A stretch of DNA of 64,000 nt from Branchiostoma floridae. Lineage: Eukaryota; Chordata; Leptocardii; Amphioxiformes; Branchiostomatidae. A program made the translations under genes and the position numbers. The notes beneath the pieces are model-generated. The model saw only the letters and a program-made list of their open reading frames with translations. It had not been told where the DNA came from and made no database searches. This document shows, piece after piece, positions 1 through 11,899 of the stretch. The stretch spans positions 25,229,344-25,293,343 of the forward strand of contig NC_049984.1 in assembly GCF_000003815.2 (NCBI RefSeq), written 5' to 3'. How positions within the stretch are numbered: position 1 is the stretch's first letter; each line of letters opens with the position of its first letter.

Positions 1-629
1 TGTAATAAGAATGTCAGATATATAGAAAACTAGAAAGGCAACATTTTTGAAAAAAATGCAGGATGTGGGCGAAGGGAAAAGAAAGCAAAAATCGCAGGAA
101 AAGAAGCAACAAGAAAGGCAACATTTTCGCGAAAATGCAGCAAAAATAAAAAAAAATAAAAAAACATTGTCTGTCCACGGATTCGGTCCCGGAGCGTTGG
201 TTTACCGCGCGTGAATAATCCCATTGAGCCAGTGCTACAACATGTTACGAGCGCACGTGTTAACAGGTATACAAATGTATTGCGTTGCTTGAAAAAAACC
301 CGCGAGCTTCCGCTGGCTATTTTTCTCGCTTATAATCGAAGGTATTTCACTAAAACTTGGACAGAATACTAGAATATTTTTTGTGGGGCATTTTTATGTT
401 GTTATTTAGCCGATTAGATGCTCTGAACTTGCTGCATTTTCAACGTTTTTGTGGTACTGCGCTGCCGATTGCCATTTTGTGACCTGTGCGTTGATAGGTT
501 TACCCCTGACGTATCCACCAGACAGTCAGAATGTTAGCCAATCAAAAAGCTGGAAACGTGGACTGCATGCTACAGGTTCCATTTTTTCTGAGTTTTGATT
601 GGTCGGGTGGAATATCTGTAGAGAATACT
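1..629. other. AT-rich non-coding stretch
   Basis: No gene is recognised. A short direct duplication is visible: a roughly 28-bp segment containing AAAGGCAACATTTT near 35-62 recurs near 113-141. The one short open frame here is low-complexity and has no recognisable domain. Confidence 0.5.
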
Positions 630-706
630 AAATGTGTGGCTTCGCCCACATAACTAAATGTGTGGCTTCGCCCACATAATAAATGTGTGGCTTCGCCCAC
701 ATAATG
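630..706. repeat. three-copy 25-bp tandem repeat with internal hairpin
   Basis: Three head-to-tail copies of a unit of about 25 bp with the core TGTGGCTTCGCCCACA. Each unit can fold on itself, TGTGG pairing with CCACA around a CTTCGC loop. It lies in plain AT-rich sequence and its role is unknown. Confidence 0.9.
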
Positions 707-915
707 AAATGCACTTTGTGCTAGAGTGTTCTCTGTACATTTATATGCGTAATAGCCTAGTGTTAAACGTGTAAAAGAGAACTATACACACTTAACAAAG
801 GTAGACTTGTGTAAATATCTGATGACATCAACTAACGATGACGTATTGGAAGAACTGTGTAATTTCATTTACTCATGTTTTAAGAGGAGGGGCGAAGCTT
901 GTAGAAAATAGTTAT

Positions 916-2233
916 AACTAGAGTTCCACGAACACATACCTTTGCCAAATAAACCAGGTTTGTTATGTAGAATGATGTCTTTAGACAAATGCGTTACTCA
1001 TTTCATTTTCTTTATAATTAAATGCTTGGAGTTGGTTTATAAAATTTCGGCATTTATTATGCAAATTAGATCCCAATTTACAATCAATTGATATCAAATT
1101 GTATCAAGTATTACTTAAGCTATCAGCATACCAAAAATCATGATGATCCTTTGATCCATTCTTGACTTATTCTCTTTCAAAGTCTTTAAATACACCTCTT
1201 ACTCTCTTCCCTCTTTCTCAGTTACATATGTGACAACTTTGATGAAAGTACTATAATGGAATGCAGTGGATTTATGAACTTTTCCTCATCAATTATGCAA
1301 ATTAGCTGTTAACTTGCATAATAAGTATCACATTATATAAGTCTTCATTCAGGCTATCTACATGCCGAAAATCATGACGATCCGTCAACACGTTAATATT
1401 TTCTCATTAATTATGCAAATGAGATCATCATTTGCATGATAAATATGTATTGACATTTCTCTCTTTCTCAGCTACATATGTGACAAGTTTTAAAGCCCTA
1501 TCATGGGATGTAGTGAATTTATAAGATATCCTCATTAATTATGCAAATTAGCTGTTGATTTGCATAGTTGTTATCTCATTATGTAGGTCTTCACTTACGC
1601 TACCTACATACAAAAAAACATGATGATCCGTCAACATGTTCATATTTTCTCATTAATTATGCAAATGAGGCCATCATTTGCATAATTGATATCTGTCGAC
1701 ATTTCTCTCCTTCCCAGCTACATATGTGACAAGTTTGAAAGTCCTATCATGGAATGTAGTGGATTTATAATTTTTCCTCATTAATTCTGCAAATTAGCTG
1801 CTGATTTGCATAATTAGTATACCATTATGTAAGTCATCACTCATTCTATCTACATACCAAAAATCATGACGATCCGTCAATACGTTGTAGAGTTATTCTC
1901 ATCCAAAGTTTGAAAGGAAACCGGCGCCTGCAGTTCGTCACAGCACTTACTCTCTGCCTCGAGGGCTATCTACCACATAAAAATCACGATCACAGCATGT
2001 CCAGAACACGAGATATCAAAAATTGATGTTCTGCTGCAGTACCTTAGCAAGCCGCTAGGGGGCCCATTATCGAACTTGACCTTCGTTTTCCCGACCCCTA
2101 CCCACCTACCAAATATTATCGGGATACATCCAAGGCTTCTCGAGTTATGCTGTTAACAGACAGACACACAGACACACAGACACACACACAGACTCACAAG
2201 CCCAAAACATAACCTTAGCCATTCTGGCAAAGG
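916..2233 (-). mobile_element. hairpin-head dispersed repeat, copy 1 (minus orientation)
   Basis: Read on the minus strand it starts with a 21-nt hairpin (2213-2233, arms CCTTTGCCA and TGGCTAAGG), then a GTGTCTGT-rich stretch, then a body with GATATTTGGTGGG-like and GGGCCCCCTAGCGGC motifs. After that come several units of about 190 bp with ATTATGCAAAT and GACGGATCGTCATGAT motifs (about 1040-1900). It ends in a tail (916-950, read as TTTGGCAAAGGTATG then GAACTCTAGTT). Other copies lie at 3530, 7909, 24863, 60893 and 63416. No coding capacity is seen and the class is unknown. Confidence 0.65.
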
Positions 2234-2254
2234 TAATCTGGCAAAGGTAATTAG

Positions 2255-2372
2255 GATGTATCATTGTTTATTTGTTGTTATTAACTTTATATCAAACTTA
2301 ATGCATTTAGCCCCATTGGGGCATGAACATGCAATAAACATCATTGTCATTGTCATTGTCATTGTCATTATA
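2255..2372 (+). mobile_element. 3' end of a LINE with (TTGTCA)n tail
   Basis: The segment has TTAGCCCCATTGGGGCATG and an AATAAA-like signal, followed by about five ATTGTC units at 2340-2370. The same 3'UTR pattern (TTAGCCCAGTGGGGCAAAATG then a short tandem tail) closes the better preserved LINE copies at 12341, 38950 and 41700. It is therefore read as a 5'-truncated LINE end. Confidence 0.5.
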
Positions 2373-2660
2373 CTCATAACTCACAAAAACCACCTTGTTC
2401 GCTTCACTCACATCGGTGGTTTCATTCGGTGGTTTAGCAAAGGACCAGGCGTTATGACACCATATACACCTCGGCCGGGTCATTAACCCTTAATTAACGC
2501 ACGAACAATGCAGGTTAACGTTATATTGAGTTATCAATTGTTGTGGAATTCAGACAGTTTAATACTTGGGCTACCAAAGAACAAAATCGAGTAAACTTGT
2601 TGATAAATCCGTTGACGTTTTACGCGTACTTTTGACCCCATATCTGCTTAATATGTAGTG

Positions 2661-2972
2661 CCTCAGACATGTGACAAAAAAGCGAAGTCCAAAATCTTTG
2701 CGTTAAGTTTGGTCAGCCTAGCCATACTCAAGATCCTATTGGTTGAAGCATAATCAAGATCATATTGGTTGAAGATAACATTTATAGCATGTGACTCAGC
2801 TGAAAAGACCCAGAACCCTTTTCTGCTTATGTCAGACCTCAGACATGTGACAAACAAGCAAAGTCCAAAACTACTGGATGGAGGTTGGTTAGCATAACTT
2901 GTTGTCAAGTTCCCATTGGCTGAAGATAACATATACATCGTGTGACTCAGCTGAAAAGACCCAGAACTTGTA
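2661..2972. repeat. imperfect tandem duplication, unit about 180 bp
   Basis: Two diverged direct copies. Each begins CCTCAGACATGTGACAAA and ends GTGACTCAGCTGAAAAGACCC, the second starting near 2842. The first copy also has an internal doubling of an ATTGGTTGAAG segment. Function is unknown. Confidence 0.8.
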
Positions 2973-3121
2973 TACCGTCCTACATGCTATAGATTACTGT
3001 TTCCTTGGGCAATGGAGTACGTTATTATGAGGATGTGAATCGTATCAAGAATCCAGAGAGGGTGGAAGACTATTTCAGTTGATTTGATAGCCGTTTTGGT
3101 GAAGTTCTAAGTTGTGCCGCC

Positions 3122-3148
3122 ATGTCAGAGGGGGCAACTAACACCAAG
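3122..3148 (+). CDS. candidate first coding exon of the ankyrin gene
   Basis: An ATG in a strong initiation context (GCCGCCATGTC) opens nine codons ending in AAG, followed by a consensus donor GTAAGT, in phase 0. Phase 0 matches every downstream ankyrin exon, so it could be the start exon. Caution: the last eight bases plus the donor belong to an 80-bp sequence repeated exactly at 6684-6763 inside a LINE reverse-transcriptase remnant, so the donor may be accidental. No transcript evidence is available. Confidence 0.3.
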
Positions 3149-3220
3149 GTAAGTCAACATGTTTGTACTTTACACTGTGGGCACAGAGCTGACTAAAACT
3201 GGGAAGACATTGAAACAAAC
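3141..3220. repeat. 80-bp exact direct repeat, copy 1
   Basis: Identical to 6684-6763. In the second location the minus strand reads straight into a LINE RT motif (GVRQGS), which suggests a LINE origin for both copies. Confidence 0.85.
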
Positions 3221-3529
3221 TTTTGACTTTATTCAGATTGCAACAGAAATTACAATGTGGACACTGAGGCAGCAAGGCTAATATCGTGGCATGTACATAT
3301 ATATAATGCAAAATTGAGCAAATATCAATAGAATAAAAAAGTAGATACATTTAAAATACATCAATTGTCTCAACTATCATAGAGGGGAATATGTTATCAC
3401 CAAACTCAGCGAGGCTGTGGGCGTCTCTAACTCCATCCATAGTATTGATATTAACGTAATTACATGTTGATTATACAGTTGAAGTTGTTTCAGACAAGGA
3501 GGCTTGGCTCCCTTGTATTCCCATTATTA

Positions 3530-5170
3530 CCTTTGCCAGAATGGCTAAGGTTATATTTTCGGTCCGGTTGTGTGTTTTCCCCCTGTTTGTGAACAGCATA
3601 ACTCGAGAAGACTGCGACGGATGCAGCTGATATTTGGTGGGTGGGTAGGGGTCTGAAGAACGAAGGGGGAGCTCGATAATGGGCCCCCTAGCGGCTTGCT
3701 AAGATACTGCAGCGGAACCTCCATGTCTGATATCTCGCGTTCTGGACATGCTGCGGTCGTGATTTTTGAGCGGTAGGGAGCCCTTAAAGCAGAGAGTAAT
3801 TGCTGCGAGTTTGGGCCCCCTAGCGGCTTTCTTGGAAGTGCAGGCGCCGGTTTACTTGCAAACTTTTGTCCGTGTACAGCATAACTCGAGAAGACTTCGA
3901 CGGACGCTGATGATATTTGGTGGGTGGGTAGGGGTCTGGAAAACAAAGGGGGAGCTCGATAATGGGCCCCCTAGCGGCTTCCCTTGGTACTGCAGCGCAA
4001 CCTCCATGTTTGATATCTCGCGTTCTGGACATGCTGCGGTCGTGATTTTTGAGCAGTAGAGAGCCCTTGGGGCACAGAGTGATTGCTGCGAGTTTGGGCC
4101 CCCTATCGGCTTTCTTGGAACTGCAGGTACCGGCTTACTTTCGAACTTAGGACGAGGATGACTGGAGAACGTGTTGACGGATCGTCATGATTTTTGGTAT
4201 GCAGATGGAATGAGTGATGGCCTGCGTGATGGAATGCTTATTATTTAAATGAGAAGCTCATTTGCATAATTAATGAGGAAAGTTTATAAGTCCACCTCAG
4301 GCCATGATAGGACTTTCAAACTTGTGACATGTGTGGCTGGGAAAGAGAGAAATGTAGATATATATCAATTATGCAAATCGGCGCTTATTTGTCTAATTAA
4401 TGGAAAATATGAACGTGTTGCCGGATCGTCATGATTTTTTTATATGTGGATAGCCTTAGTGAAGACGTTCATAATGAGATGCTAGTTATGCAAATTAACA
4501 GCTAATTTGCATAATCAATGTGGGAAGTTTATAAATCCAATGTCTCTCCTTACCTCTGCTTGGACGTGTCTTATTGACAACTGTTCAGTGCCAGGCAAGT
4601 AGATCAAGCTTGCAGGCTGACCCAGCTTTGCCCCCTGCCCCCTGGGTGCCAATCACTTTTACCAACTAGAGCAGACTTATGTTGAAGGAAAATTGAGGAT
4701 AGGTTGATCTCATGTTTTTTTGAACGTCTGCGGTTTTGTTAATAGTTATTTCCATGACAAATGGAGATATAGTTTGGGGTGTGCCTGCGTGTTTGTGTTT
4801 CCGGGTCATCTTCCACCTGCAATGTGACCTTACAGTACCAACGTCCTTGCTACTCTCGAGTATCAGGTTGCTCAGAGCATTGACTGTTATCAAGATAACG
4901 TCAGGCCAGTCCAATTCAATGTCTTGGTTCACGGATTCTATTTTTCTGAATTTCAGAAAAAAAATGTATCTCAGCTCTAGACTACCAAAATGAAATCGTC
5001 TTAGCACAAGCTTTTGCTTGCAGTCTTGCAGTTTTGCACTCATGGTGTGACTTAATCAAATAACATATATAATTATATGTAATGTGTAGCATACTTATGT
5101 CTACAGGCATCTTTCTACATAACAAGCCTGGTTCATTTGGCAAAGGTATGATTTCGTCGAACTCTAGTTG
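3530..5170 (+). mobile_element. hairpin-head dispersed repeat, copy 2
   Basis: The head hairpin is at 3530-3550 (arms CCTTTGCCA/TGGCTAAGG, loop GAA). The body contains a tandem duplication of about 284 bp (3595-3878 and 3879-4150) starting GCATAACTCGAGAAGACT. ATTATGCAAAT units follow to about 4530. The tail is at 5134-5170 (TTTGGCAAAGGTATG then GAACTCTAGTT), the same subtype as the head. A second, different head hairpin lies inside at 4748-4768 (ATTTCCAT/ATGGAGAT), suggesting a nested partial copy. The short open frames here are repeat sequence. Confidence 0.6.
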
Positions 5171-5924
5171 CATATACTTGAGTCTTGACATAAGATGTAT
5201 TTCATTGAATTCACCTGTCCTAAAGCAACCTATATATCTCCAATATGATGTCTCTACTATGAACTGACCACAAAAGAAGTATGACATGTCTTTATTAGTT
5301 ATGTAGATAAGGTATTCATTAGAATATCGCACATTTTGTTATATGCACCTAACCTTTGGATATCTAATATGACTGTTTTTTCTAGTATCAAGAAACTCTG
5401 GTGTTGTACCCGTGTTTCTTAAGACTGGTACTTTACCAGTGTTTCTGTAGCATTTCGCAACAGGTATATTAACTTGCGCGTAGATAGTGTTTACAATGAG
5501 AAACCTATTCACTTGTGTTTTTGTTAGTGCTTTAGAAATGTTTTCAGCACAAGATAGAAAATACTGTGACAAATTGAAAACATATAGCTGACTTATTCCG
5601 TACCGTAGATGGTGTTGATTTATACGTTCGCGATAGCGCTGCAAAACGGCAAAAAAAGTGCCTTTTTCATTTCAATGAATTGTTTGCACTGAACCATAGA
5701 GTAAAGAATTTCGAGGTATAACATCTTCGGGTAATACGGTGCCATATAAGTACCAGGTAACACATCATATACGTTACTCCCCAGGTGCAGTATAGTACCA
5801 GGTAGCGAGCTTAATATGTAGTAACCACGCGAAAACGCTAAAGGGGGGGGAAAACGCTAGTGATTTCGGCGAAAACGCTAGTGGTCTCGGGGGGGGGGGG
5901 GCGGGGGCGAGATCGTGTGTCATC
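5171..5924. other. unassigned stretch with G-runs
   Basis: No gene recognised. Near 5827-5900 there are three GAAAACGCTA motifs separated by runs of 8 and 12 G. The G-runs could form quadruplexes or be sites of sequencing error. Confidence 0.4.
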
Positions 5925-6763
5925 GGCAACGAGGAACATGAAAGTGAGTGTTGAGTAGTTGTAGACGTGTTGTAGACTGGGCGCCTCTTGTTGACGGAGT
6001 AACCAGCTGTAGATGTGGGGGTACAAGTCCGTTCATCATGCTGTACATGATGGTGAATGATTTGTATTGTCGTCTAATGACTAGAGTGTCCCATTCCAGT
6101 TTCTGCAGTAGCCAGTAGGTTAAAGCTGGGTGTTCCCTTCATCGCCCCTGTTACAAGAAGGTCTGCGTGGTATTGGGCCTGTTCTTGCATCCTGCTAGCT
6201 GTACTTGTCAAATCACCGAGAACCACTGACGCGGACTAGAGCAAAGTAAGCTGCCTCTATAGCCTGTCTATCAAGTTTGCCACTGACTTTACGCAAGACG
6301 CCTAATAGCTTTCTACTTTTACTCGTGATCACTTGTACGTGCTCTGTGACAGACAGCATCTGAGGGCTTGGTTGATGGTGACACCTAGATTTGATAAGAG
6401 TAAGAACTTGTTCCACAACATTTCCGAGTAAGTGAATAGGAGGTAGCTGGACGTTGTTTTGATCGGATTTGATAAGACCACTATACCCTTGTCAGGGTGT
6501 ATGCTAAGGCCCTAGTCAAAGAACCAGTTGGATACTAGTCGAAAGAGAGTTTTTGGTGGCTGCCACTTCCTACACTGTCTTGGCAGAGATATATAGAGAT
6601 TTAGTGAAGACTTGCATGGGTGGCTCATAAGATCATTTAAGTACAAAAGGAACAACAAAGGCCCGAGTATACTGCCTTGACGTACACCAAGGTAAGTCAA
6701 CATGTTTGTACTTTACACTGTGGGCACAGAGCTGACTAAAACTGGGAAGACATTGAAACAAAC
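5925..6763 (-). pseudogene. decayed LINE reverse-transcriptase and C-terminal fragment
   Basis: Read on the minus strand, 6700-6610 encodes the RT motif 4/5 region (GVRQGSILGPLLFLLYLNDL). Near 6416-6213 follows a C-terminal piece with SRKLLGVLRKVSGKLDRQ, and near 6060-5930 a segment resembling the extreme C-terminus of CR1/jockey-type ORF2. The frame is interrupted repeatedly, so this is a dead, 5'-truncated copy. It differs from the better preserved LINEs elsewhere in the window. Confidence 0.65.
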
Positions 6764-7908
6764 GTTCAACTTTCAGAGACAGGTCACAGATGCTAGAAAT
6801 TTGATGTACAACTTGCAAGGCTCTGTGCATGAATCTGTATTTATTACATGATTAGTTGATTAGCTAGGTTTCGGACGTGTTTCCCCAGATGAATTTGTTT
6901 TCACAAAGTCTACCTATTCAAAATGGCGAAAGTGTTTGTTTAGCCGATTCCTATTTGTTTTCAAAACCTCTCAAGGGCTTCTATTTGATGATCGAAATTC
7001 TTCATTAATAGAGAAATTTGTCATTTTAATATAATATGTCATCCAATTTACCTCGCTATTCGCTATTAGAATATGATTTTATGTTTGATTTATGCAGCGA
7101 TGTATACGTATCACACATCTAGTATTGCCAGAACTAGAGGTGCACGGGATACATTTTGATTAATTAATAGGGACGTCTATGATATCCCTGAGTTACCAAT
7201 AGTATATAGTACAGTTGTGTATAGTCTGTAATGTGAAATATGACAGGGGGCTTGTTACCTATATTTACCATTTCATTTACGCCCCCCCCCCCCCACCCTC
7301 TATGTAACAGTATAACAGTTAAACTGATCAAACATTGCCTGGCCCACTATTTGCTTTCACATGAAGAGGTAGTATGTACATATCCCGCTGTTCATTCTGT
7401 AACTGATCAATACTGTTTGTTTTGGTAGTTGCCAATTTGTGAATGAAGTACATATTCTGGTGCATTTAATTATAAGAGCAGTCAACTTTAGAGTTAGTCT
7501 TGGTCGTGTGCATTACCAATAGCCTCTACGAGGCTCCACGTGTGGTTGGAAATGACAGAAATTGGCCAAAATAGACAGACAGTTGGCAGGGTAAAAGCTA
7601 TACTTTGTGACACCTGGTGTGTTGTCAAAATCTCCAAGTAGATTTTAGGATCCGACTGGGTTTTTAGAGTTTTTTGGCGTTTTTATCGGGCTTTCTAATT
7701 TTTACCTTTTTCGTTATGTCTTGTGGCGAGACATAAAGAAAACGAGACAAAATAGAAAGCCCGATAAAAACGTCAAAGAACAGCCGGACCCTAACCTCTG
7801 CTCGGACAGTATATTGTCTGCTTAGTATTTGGTACATTTTCTATTATTTCTAGCGACTTGTGGAGCCTGGTAGATGTTAAATTACAAGATGTCAGAGCGA
7901 CTGTGTTT
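6764..7908. other. unassigned intronic or intergenic DNA
   Basis: AT-rich, with a run of 12 C at about 7282. Apart from the inverted repeat at 7671-7780 I see no gene or element. Confidence 0.4.
7671..7780. repeat. 110-bp hairpin (inverted repeat)
   Basis: Left arm 7671-7696 and right arm 7754-7780 are near-perfect inverted copies around CGTTTTTATCGGGCTTTCT. A second small stem (TATGTCT/AGACATA, 7715-7735) sits in the loop. It looks like a small fold-back MITE; no target duplication was recognised. Confidence 0.75.
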
Positions 7909-8667
7909 ATCTCCATTAAAAATGGATGTATTGTTTTGGAGGTATTGTTATCTATGTCTGTCTGTCTGTCTGTCTGTGTTTGGTTTATATCTATAGTATA
8001 TGTATTCAGTATAACTCAAGAACCTCTGGACGGATTACAATGGTATTTGGTTTGTGGGTAGGTGTTTGGAAGACGAAGGTGAGATCGATTTTGTATCCCT
8101 GGAATGTGGCATTGGTACTGCAGCAGAACTACACGTGCTTTGGTCTTGAATTTTTGTGACAGGTAGCCTGTGATGTAATGAAGTTATGAAGTAATGAAGT
8201 TATGTGTCCGTTTTTGTCAAAATATTCCAAATTTGGACTTAATTTGTACAATCGGTAAGAAAATCTATACTGTAAATTCATTTAAGTTTCGTGTTGATTC
8301 AATTTAACAGTAACGGAAAATTAAGTGTTTGCGATGGCTTTGCGTTTGCGTCAGCGCCATCCCTGGAACTTAAATGCATTTACAGTAATGGTAATCTAGT
8401 AAAACTGATGTGAAAACGGCCAGCGGATCTACGATCCGCCAGTCGGAAACCACGTACTGGTTACTCGGCAAGGGTGCTACAAACGGGCAGAACAGTTCAC
8501 TCTTGACTTTGACAGTGCTGTCGTGATCATCTGTCGGTGATCTAACTCTCAATTCGTAGTACAATACTACATTTCTACCATGATGGTGTTACGCAGTATG
8601 TCTACGGAGAATGCTAAGTAAGCTAATACGTTTCTACGGGAGATATGAGGTCTCCGAGCTCTTGTTT
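7909..8667 (+). mobile_element. hairpin-head dispersed repeat, copy 3
   Basis: Head at 7909-7929 (ATCTCCAT, then partly matching ATGGATGT), followed by four GTCT units and the conserved body (ATAACTCAAGAACCTCTGGACGG). Tail at 8631-8667 contains GGGAGATATGAGGTC then GAGCTCTTGTTTG. A 120-bp TA-flanked MITE is inserted at 8268-8387. Confidence 0.55.
8268..8387. mobile_element. 120-bp mariner-like MITE with TA ends
   Basis: Ends are TACTGTAAATTCATTTAAG and its inverted form ending ATGCATTTACAGTA, consistent with TIRs CTGTAAAT..., bounded by TA dinucleotides as in Tc1/mariner-type insertions. A related longer copy lies at 61971-62178. Confidence 0.6.
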
Positions 8668-8845
8668 GTATGCGTTTCAGTTGGAATTTGTACGTTTTCC
8701 ACCTTGTACATAGGAATCGTACCATGAAACGACGTACGGAATTATAAAAAAAAGCAAACAAAATATGACACCTCGCGCACTTAAATACTGCATGTGGTCA
8801 TAATATGTAGTATGTGGATTTACATGAAGTTCCACGTCTCTACAG

Positions 8846-8950
8846 GATGCAACCACCCCGGGCTCACTGGTTATAGCAGCCCAGGAGGGACATATGGACG
8901 TTGTGCAGCAGCTACTGAAGGCTGGAGCAGACGTGAATGATACCAATCAG
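8846..8950 (+). CDS. ankyrin repeat exon (35 codons)
   Basis: Bounded by acceptor CTACAG and donor GTAAGT, phase 0-0. It encodes an ankyrin repeat with GHMDVVQQLLKAGADV. It is two codons longer than its siblings because GGCTCA is inserted in the TPL motif (TTPGSL), which would distort the beta-hairpin turn. It is isolated from the next exon by about 1.4 kb containing a TIR element. Confidence 0.8.
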
Positions 8951-9210
8951 GTAAGTTGTTATTAATGTTTTGTCTTCGCCTCAGGGGCTAGCCTAATAGT
9001 ATAGAGAGCGTCCGTTTGACAAGAATTCCCAAAATTCCACAGGGATGTCAGGAATTTTTACCCTGGCATGTGCAGTTGCATCATCCCTTTAGAGGGGAAT
9101 AACTCGAGGAATATTAGGCTTACTGTTAAGGATATATCCGATTGACAAAAATTCCTGAAATTTCACAGCATTCGTCCGCGCAATCGCACCATCCTTTTGA
9201 AGGGGAATAA

Positions 9211-10086
9211 GGCCATGTTGATTTGATTATATGGATGACATCCTCCGGGAACTACAAAACTGATGCGAGCGAGCGAATAAAAAAAAAGTTTGTTCAAAAA
9301 AAAAAGTTGCCTTCAGTATGAAATCAAAGTGGCCAGGAAGGTTGAACATAGGACTAAACGCACACAGTATGGTATACCAACAGTTAGGTGTAGGGACCAG
9401 TACATCATACGGGTGCAAAACATTTTTTTTCTTCTTGGACCAATCCGAAAAAAACAAACCTGAAAAAAAACAAACAGAGGAACAGGTTTCGCCAATTACA
9501 AAATGGACACACTATGTCGGCAGCCATTTGGGGTCTAACCGGGGGGGCCAAGAAGACAACAAGAGCGAAGTCAAGTAGAGTTTATAGTCAATTGCACCAA
9601 GTTTCTACAGTCAAAGGTACAGAGACAGTTAGCCTTTATTACATAGAGATGGGATTTTAAAATGCAGTGGGAGTCCAATAATCCACCAAACAGATTCCTT
9701 TGTAGCAAAATTGACCAATTACCATTGTTTTGAGTATTGCCAGTTCTCAAGTTTCCACAGACAATCTGGTCCAGGTTCATGTCCGGACCTGGAAATGATC
9801 CTCTGTACCTGAATTTTCTGTACTGGTACCTCCCCCAACCAACAATAGATTTTTTCTTCTTTCTGTCCTTTCACATCTTATTCTTTGACTTTAGATTCAT
9901 TTTGGCATTTTATGGCATTAGTTATCTGTTTTCTGATACTTTTTTTTCAATCTACGGAATATTTGTGCTCATTTTACAGCTGCTTTGCACAATTTATTGT
10001 GTGGTCGAAAACTTTTTTTTTTTTTGGAAATGGCCGAAAATTGGTGCGAGCGCGGATGTCATCCATATAATCAAATCAACGTGGCC
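9211..10086. mobile_element. Harbinger-like non-autonomous TIR element, intact copy
   Basis: The left end GGCCATGTTGATTTGATTAT and the right end are inverted repeats of about 34 bp. A 3-bp TAA lies at both borders (9208-9210, 10087-10089). The TAA duplication and GG-starting TIR suit PIF/Harbinger elements. No transposase frame is present; the open frames inside are short and AT-driven. A second, heavily interrupted copy spans 11900-20814. Confidence 0.7.
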
Positions 10087-10371
10087 TAACTAGGGAAGGG
10101 GTTGACGGATCATCGTGATTTTTTATATGTAGATAGAAACATTTATGATTGGTCACTCGTCACAAGAGATCACCTTTCTTGTATCTTCATACATAAAGCC
10201 TGGCGAAAGAATAGAACACAAATACAACGCACCTACAACAGCAATCATTAATACTTATAAACAACAAATCCGTCGCCATGGCAATTGCCACACTTTTTGA
10301 CAATCATTTTTAATCTAAACCTTAATTGAGGAAAAACGCAATACGCTTAGTTTTTGTTGAATCCACAATAG

Positions 10372-10470
10372 GCTGGCCGCACACCGCTTATTGTAGCAGC
10401 ATTGGGAAACCATGTGGAAAGTGTGCAGCAGCTGCTGAAGGCTGGAGCAGAAGTGGACAAGGCTGATCAA
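10372..10470 (+). CDS. ankyrin repeat exon
   Basis: 33 codons, phase 0, preceded by a weaker acceptor (ACAATAG) and followed by GTAAGA. Encodes A-G-R-TPLIVAA, then GNHVESVQQLLKAGAEVDKADQ in two visible halves. The GH of the consensus is NH. Confidence 0.8.
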
Positions 10471-10690
10471 GTAAGACGGATATGGATAAACTAATCAAAT
10501 CTTCACGGACAGTCTGATACTCTAGCCATGTAGATTGTATAGAATTTGTACGGAAAACTAGCTATTGCCAATTTATTTGTCATATCATGTATAATAGGTT
10601 ACCCTCCATTGACTAAGCGCCAATACGGTCGCTGTGTTAGAGGAAGACAATCGTTCATTCAACTCATATTTTACTCCTGATTCTACACAG

Positions 10691-10745
10691 AACGGATTCA
10701 CACCACTGTTCATGCGTATAAACAACTGCCTGTTGTGCAACAAAA
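10691..10745 (+). pseudogene. truncated ankyrin exon remnant
   Basis: After a good acceptor (TTCTACACAG) the sequence matches the start of an ankyrin exon (N-G-F-TPLF). It then loses the middle of the repeat, with only a TTGTGCAACA remnant of the VVQQ codons. No donor follows at the expected place, so it is likely a dead exon. Confidence 0.6.
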
Positions 10746-11899
10746 ATACCTCATACCTACATAATGTTCATACTTTTTCACATCTTCAGGATTTGCCCAG
10801 CACAGCCATGTGGATATTTATTGCAAAAGTTCAGCCAACGTTTTGGCCCCCGAAAAAAAGTAATTTTCGCGGTCTGTGTATTTGTGATTATCTTTTCTCC
10901 AGTTGGCCGGGGCACAATCAGTTTTGTCCACAGTCGGACAGTCCAGTTCCTCACCTTTACATTGATACCAAACTTGAAGGGTAAATCTTATGAGAAACAA
11001 GAGAATCTTGAGAATCCAGACTGGGCTTTGGGGGCGTTCCCTGGACCCGGGGGGGGGGGGGGGGGCGGATTCTGGCCCCCTTCATATTTTCAAAACGGCT
11101 TACTGTATGATCACCAAATTTACAGGGGGTGATATGATTTGAGTTTTATGATTCCTGAAGTTTTCATATCATTATAACGTAATATGACGTAATTATGACG
11201 TCATTTATTGATTATTGGGGCTAAAATAGGGAATTCCCATAATACAGTGTACCTAAATATTTCATACAAAAAGTTACCAATAAAGGGTTCTTGTCAATAT
11301 TTAAGTGTATAAAGACTTCTGTTGTAAAACGCCGAAGCAACGACGTCAAGATGACGTCATAAAATGACGTCATCTGTAGTTTAGCTATCCGCCATCTTGG
11401 ATTATCAACCTTAAATGTCTTAAGATACATTTTTTAAACATATAACGCTAAAACCCCATGATTGGATTGAAATCGTTCACATGAATGTTTTCTGTAAGAA
11501 AATGCCAAGTAGTGATGAAATCCGAGTGAAAATAAGCTGGTTATACTTGGATTTTGACCAATTACGTCATCTCATTAGCATAATTTATGAATATTTAATT
11601 ATAAATGTTTAACTAAGATGTGTTAGACATTAAGGATATATGGAAAGAAGTTAAGTTTAGCAAGAAAATGTTAAATTCCCATGATTTAAACCAAAATTAG
11701 TGAATTTTGTAAAATCTGCCTTTCAGAAACCCGTTACCATGGCAACACGAAAAACTATAAACTTCATCGATTTTTTTGTCAATTGCCAACAATATCTTAG
11801 AAAAAGTCAGAAAGTTTGGTTTGTCCTGTGCAAACCAAGGCACTGTGCGGGAGTTCACACAAACAGTTGATCTATATAACCTCATTGTTCTATTCATAA
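10746..11899. other. intronic DNA, no gene recognised
   Basis: Contains a run of about 20 G (near 11047-11066) and repeated ATGACGTCAT palindromes near 11195-11365 (a CRE-like octamer TGACGTCA, here probably chance or repeat-derived). Otherwise unassigned. Confidence 0.4.

Noticed and set aside
3551-4059. Overlapping frames of 70-131 codons on both strands
   Set aside because: They lie in the tandemly duplicated body of the hairpin-head repeat and are not conserved in other copies.
9737-10093. 118-codon frame in the Harbinger-like element
   Set aside because: Low-complexity Phe/Leu-rich translation of T-tracts that runs through the TIR; no transposase motifs.
11195-11370. Cluster of TGACGTCA sites as an enhancer
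   Set aside because: Short AT-rich context and no promoter or gene start nearby; likely chance or repeat-derived.
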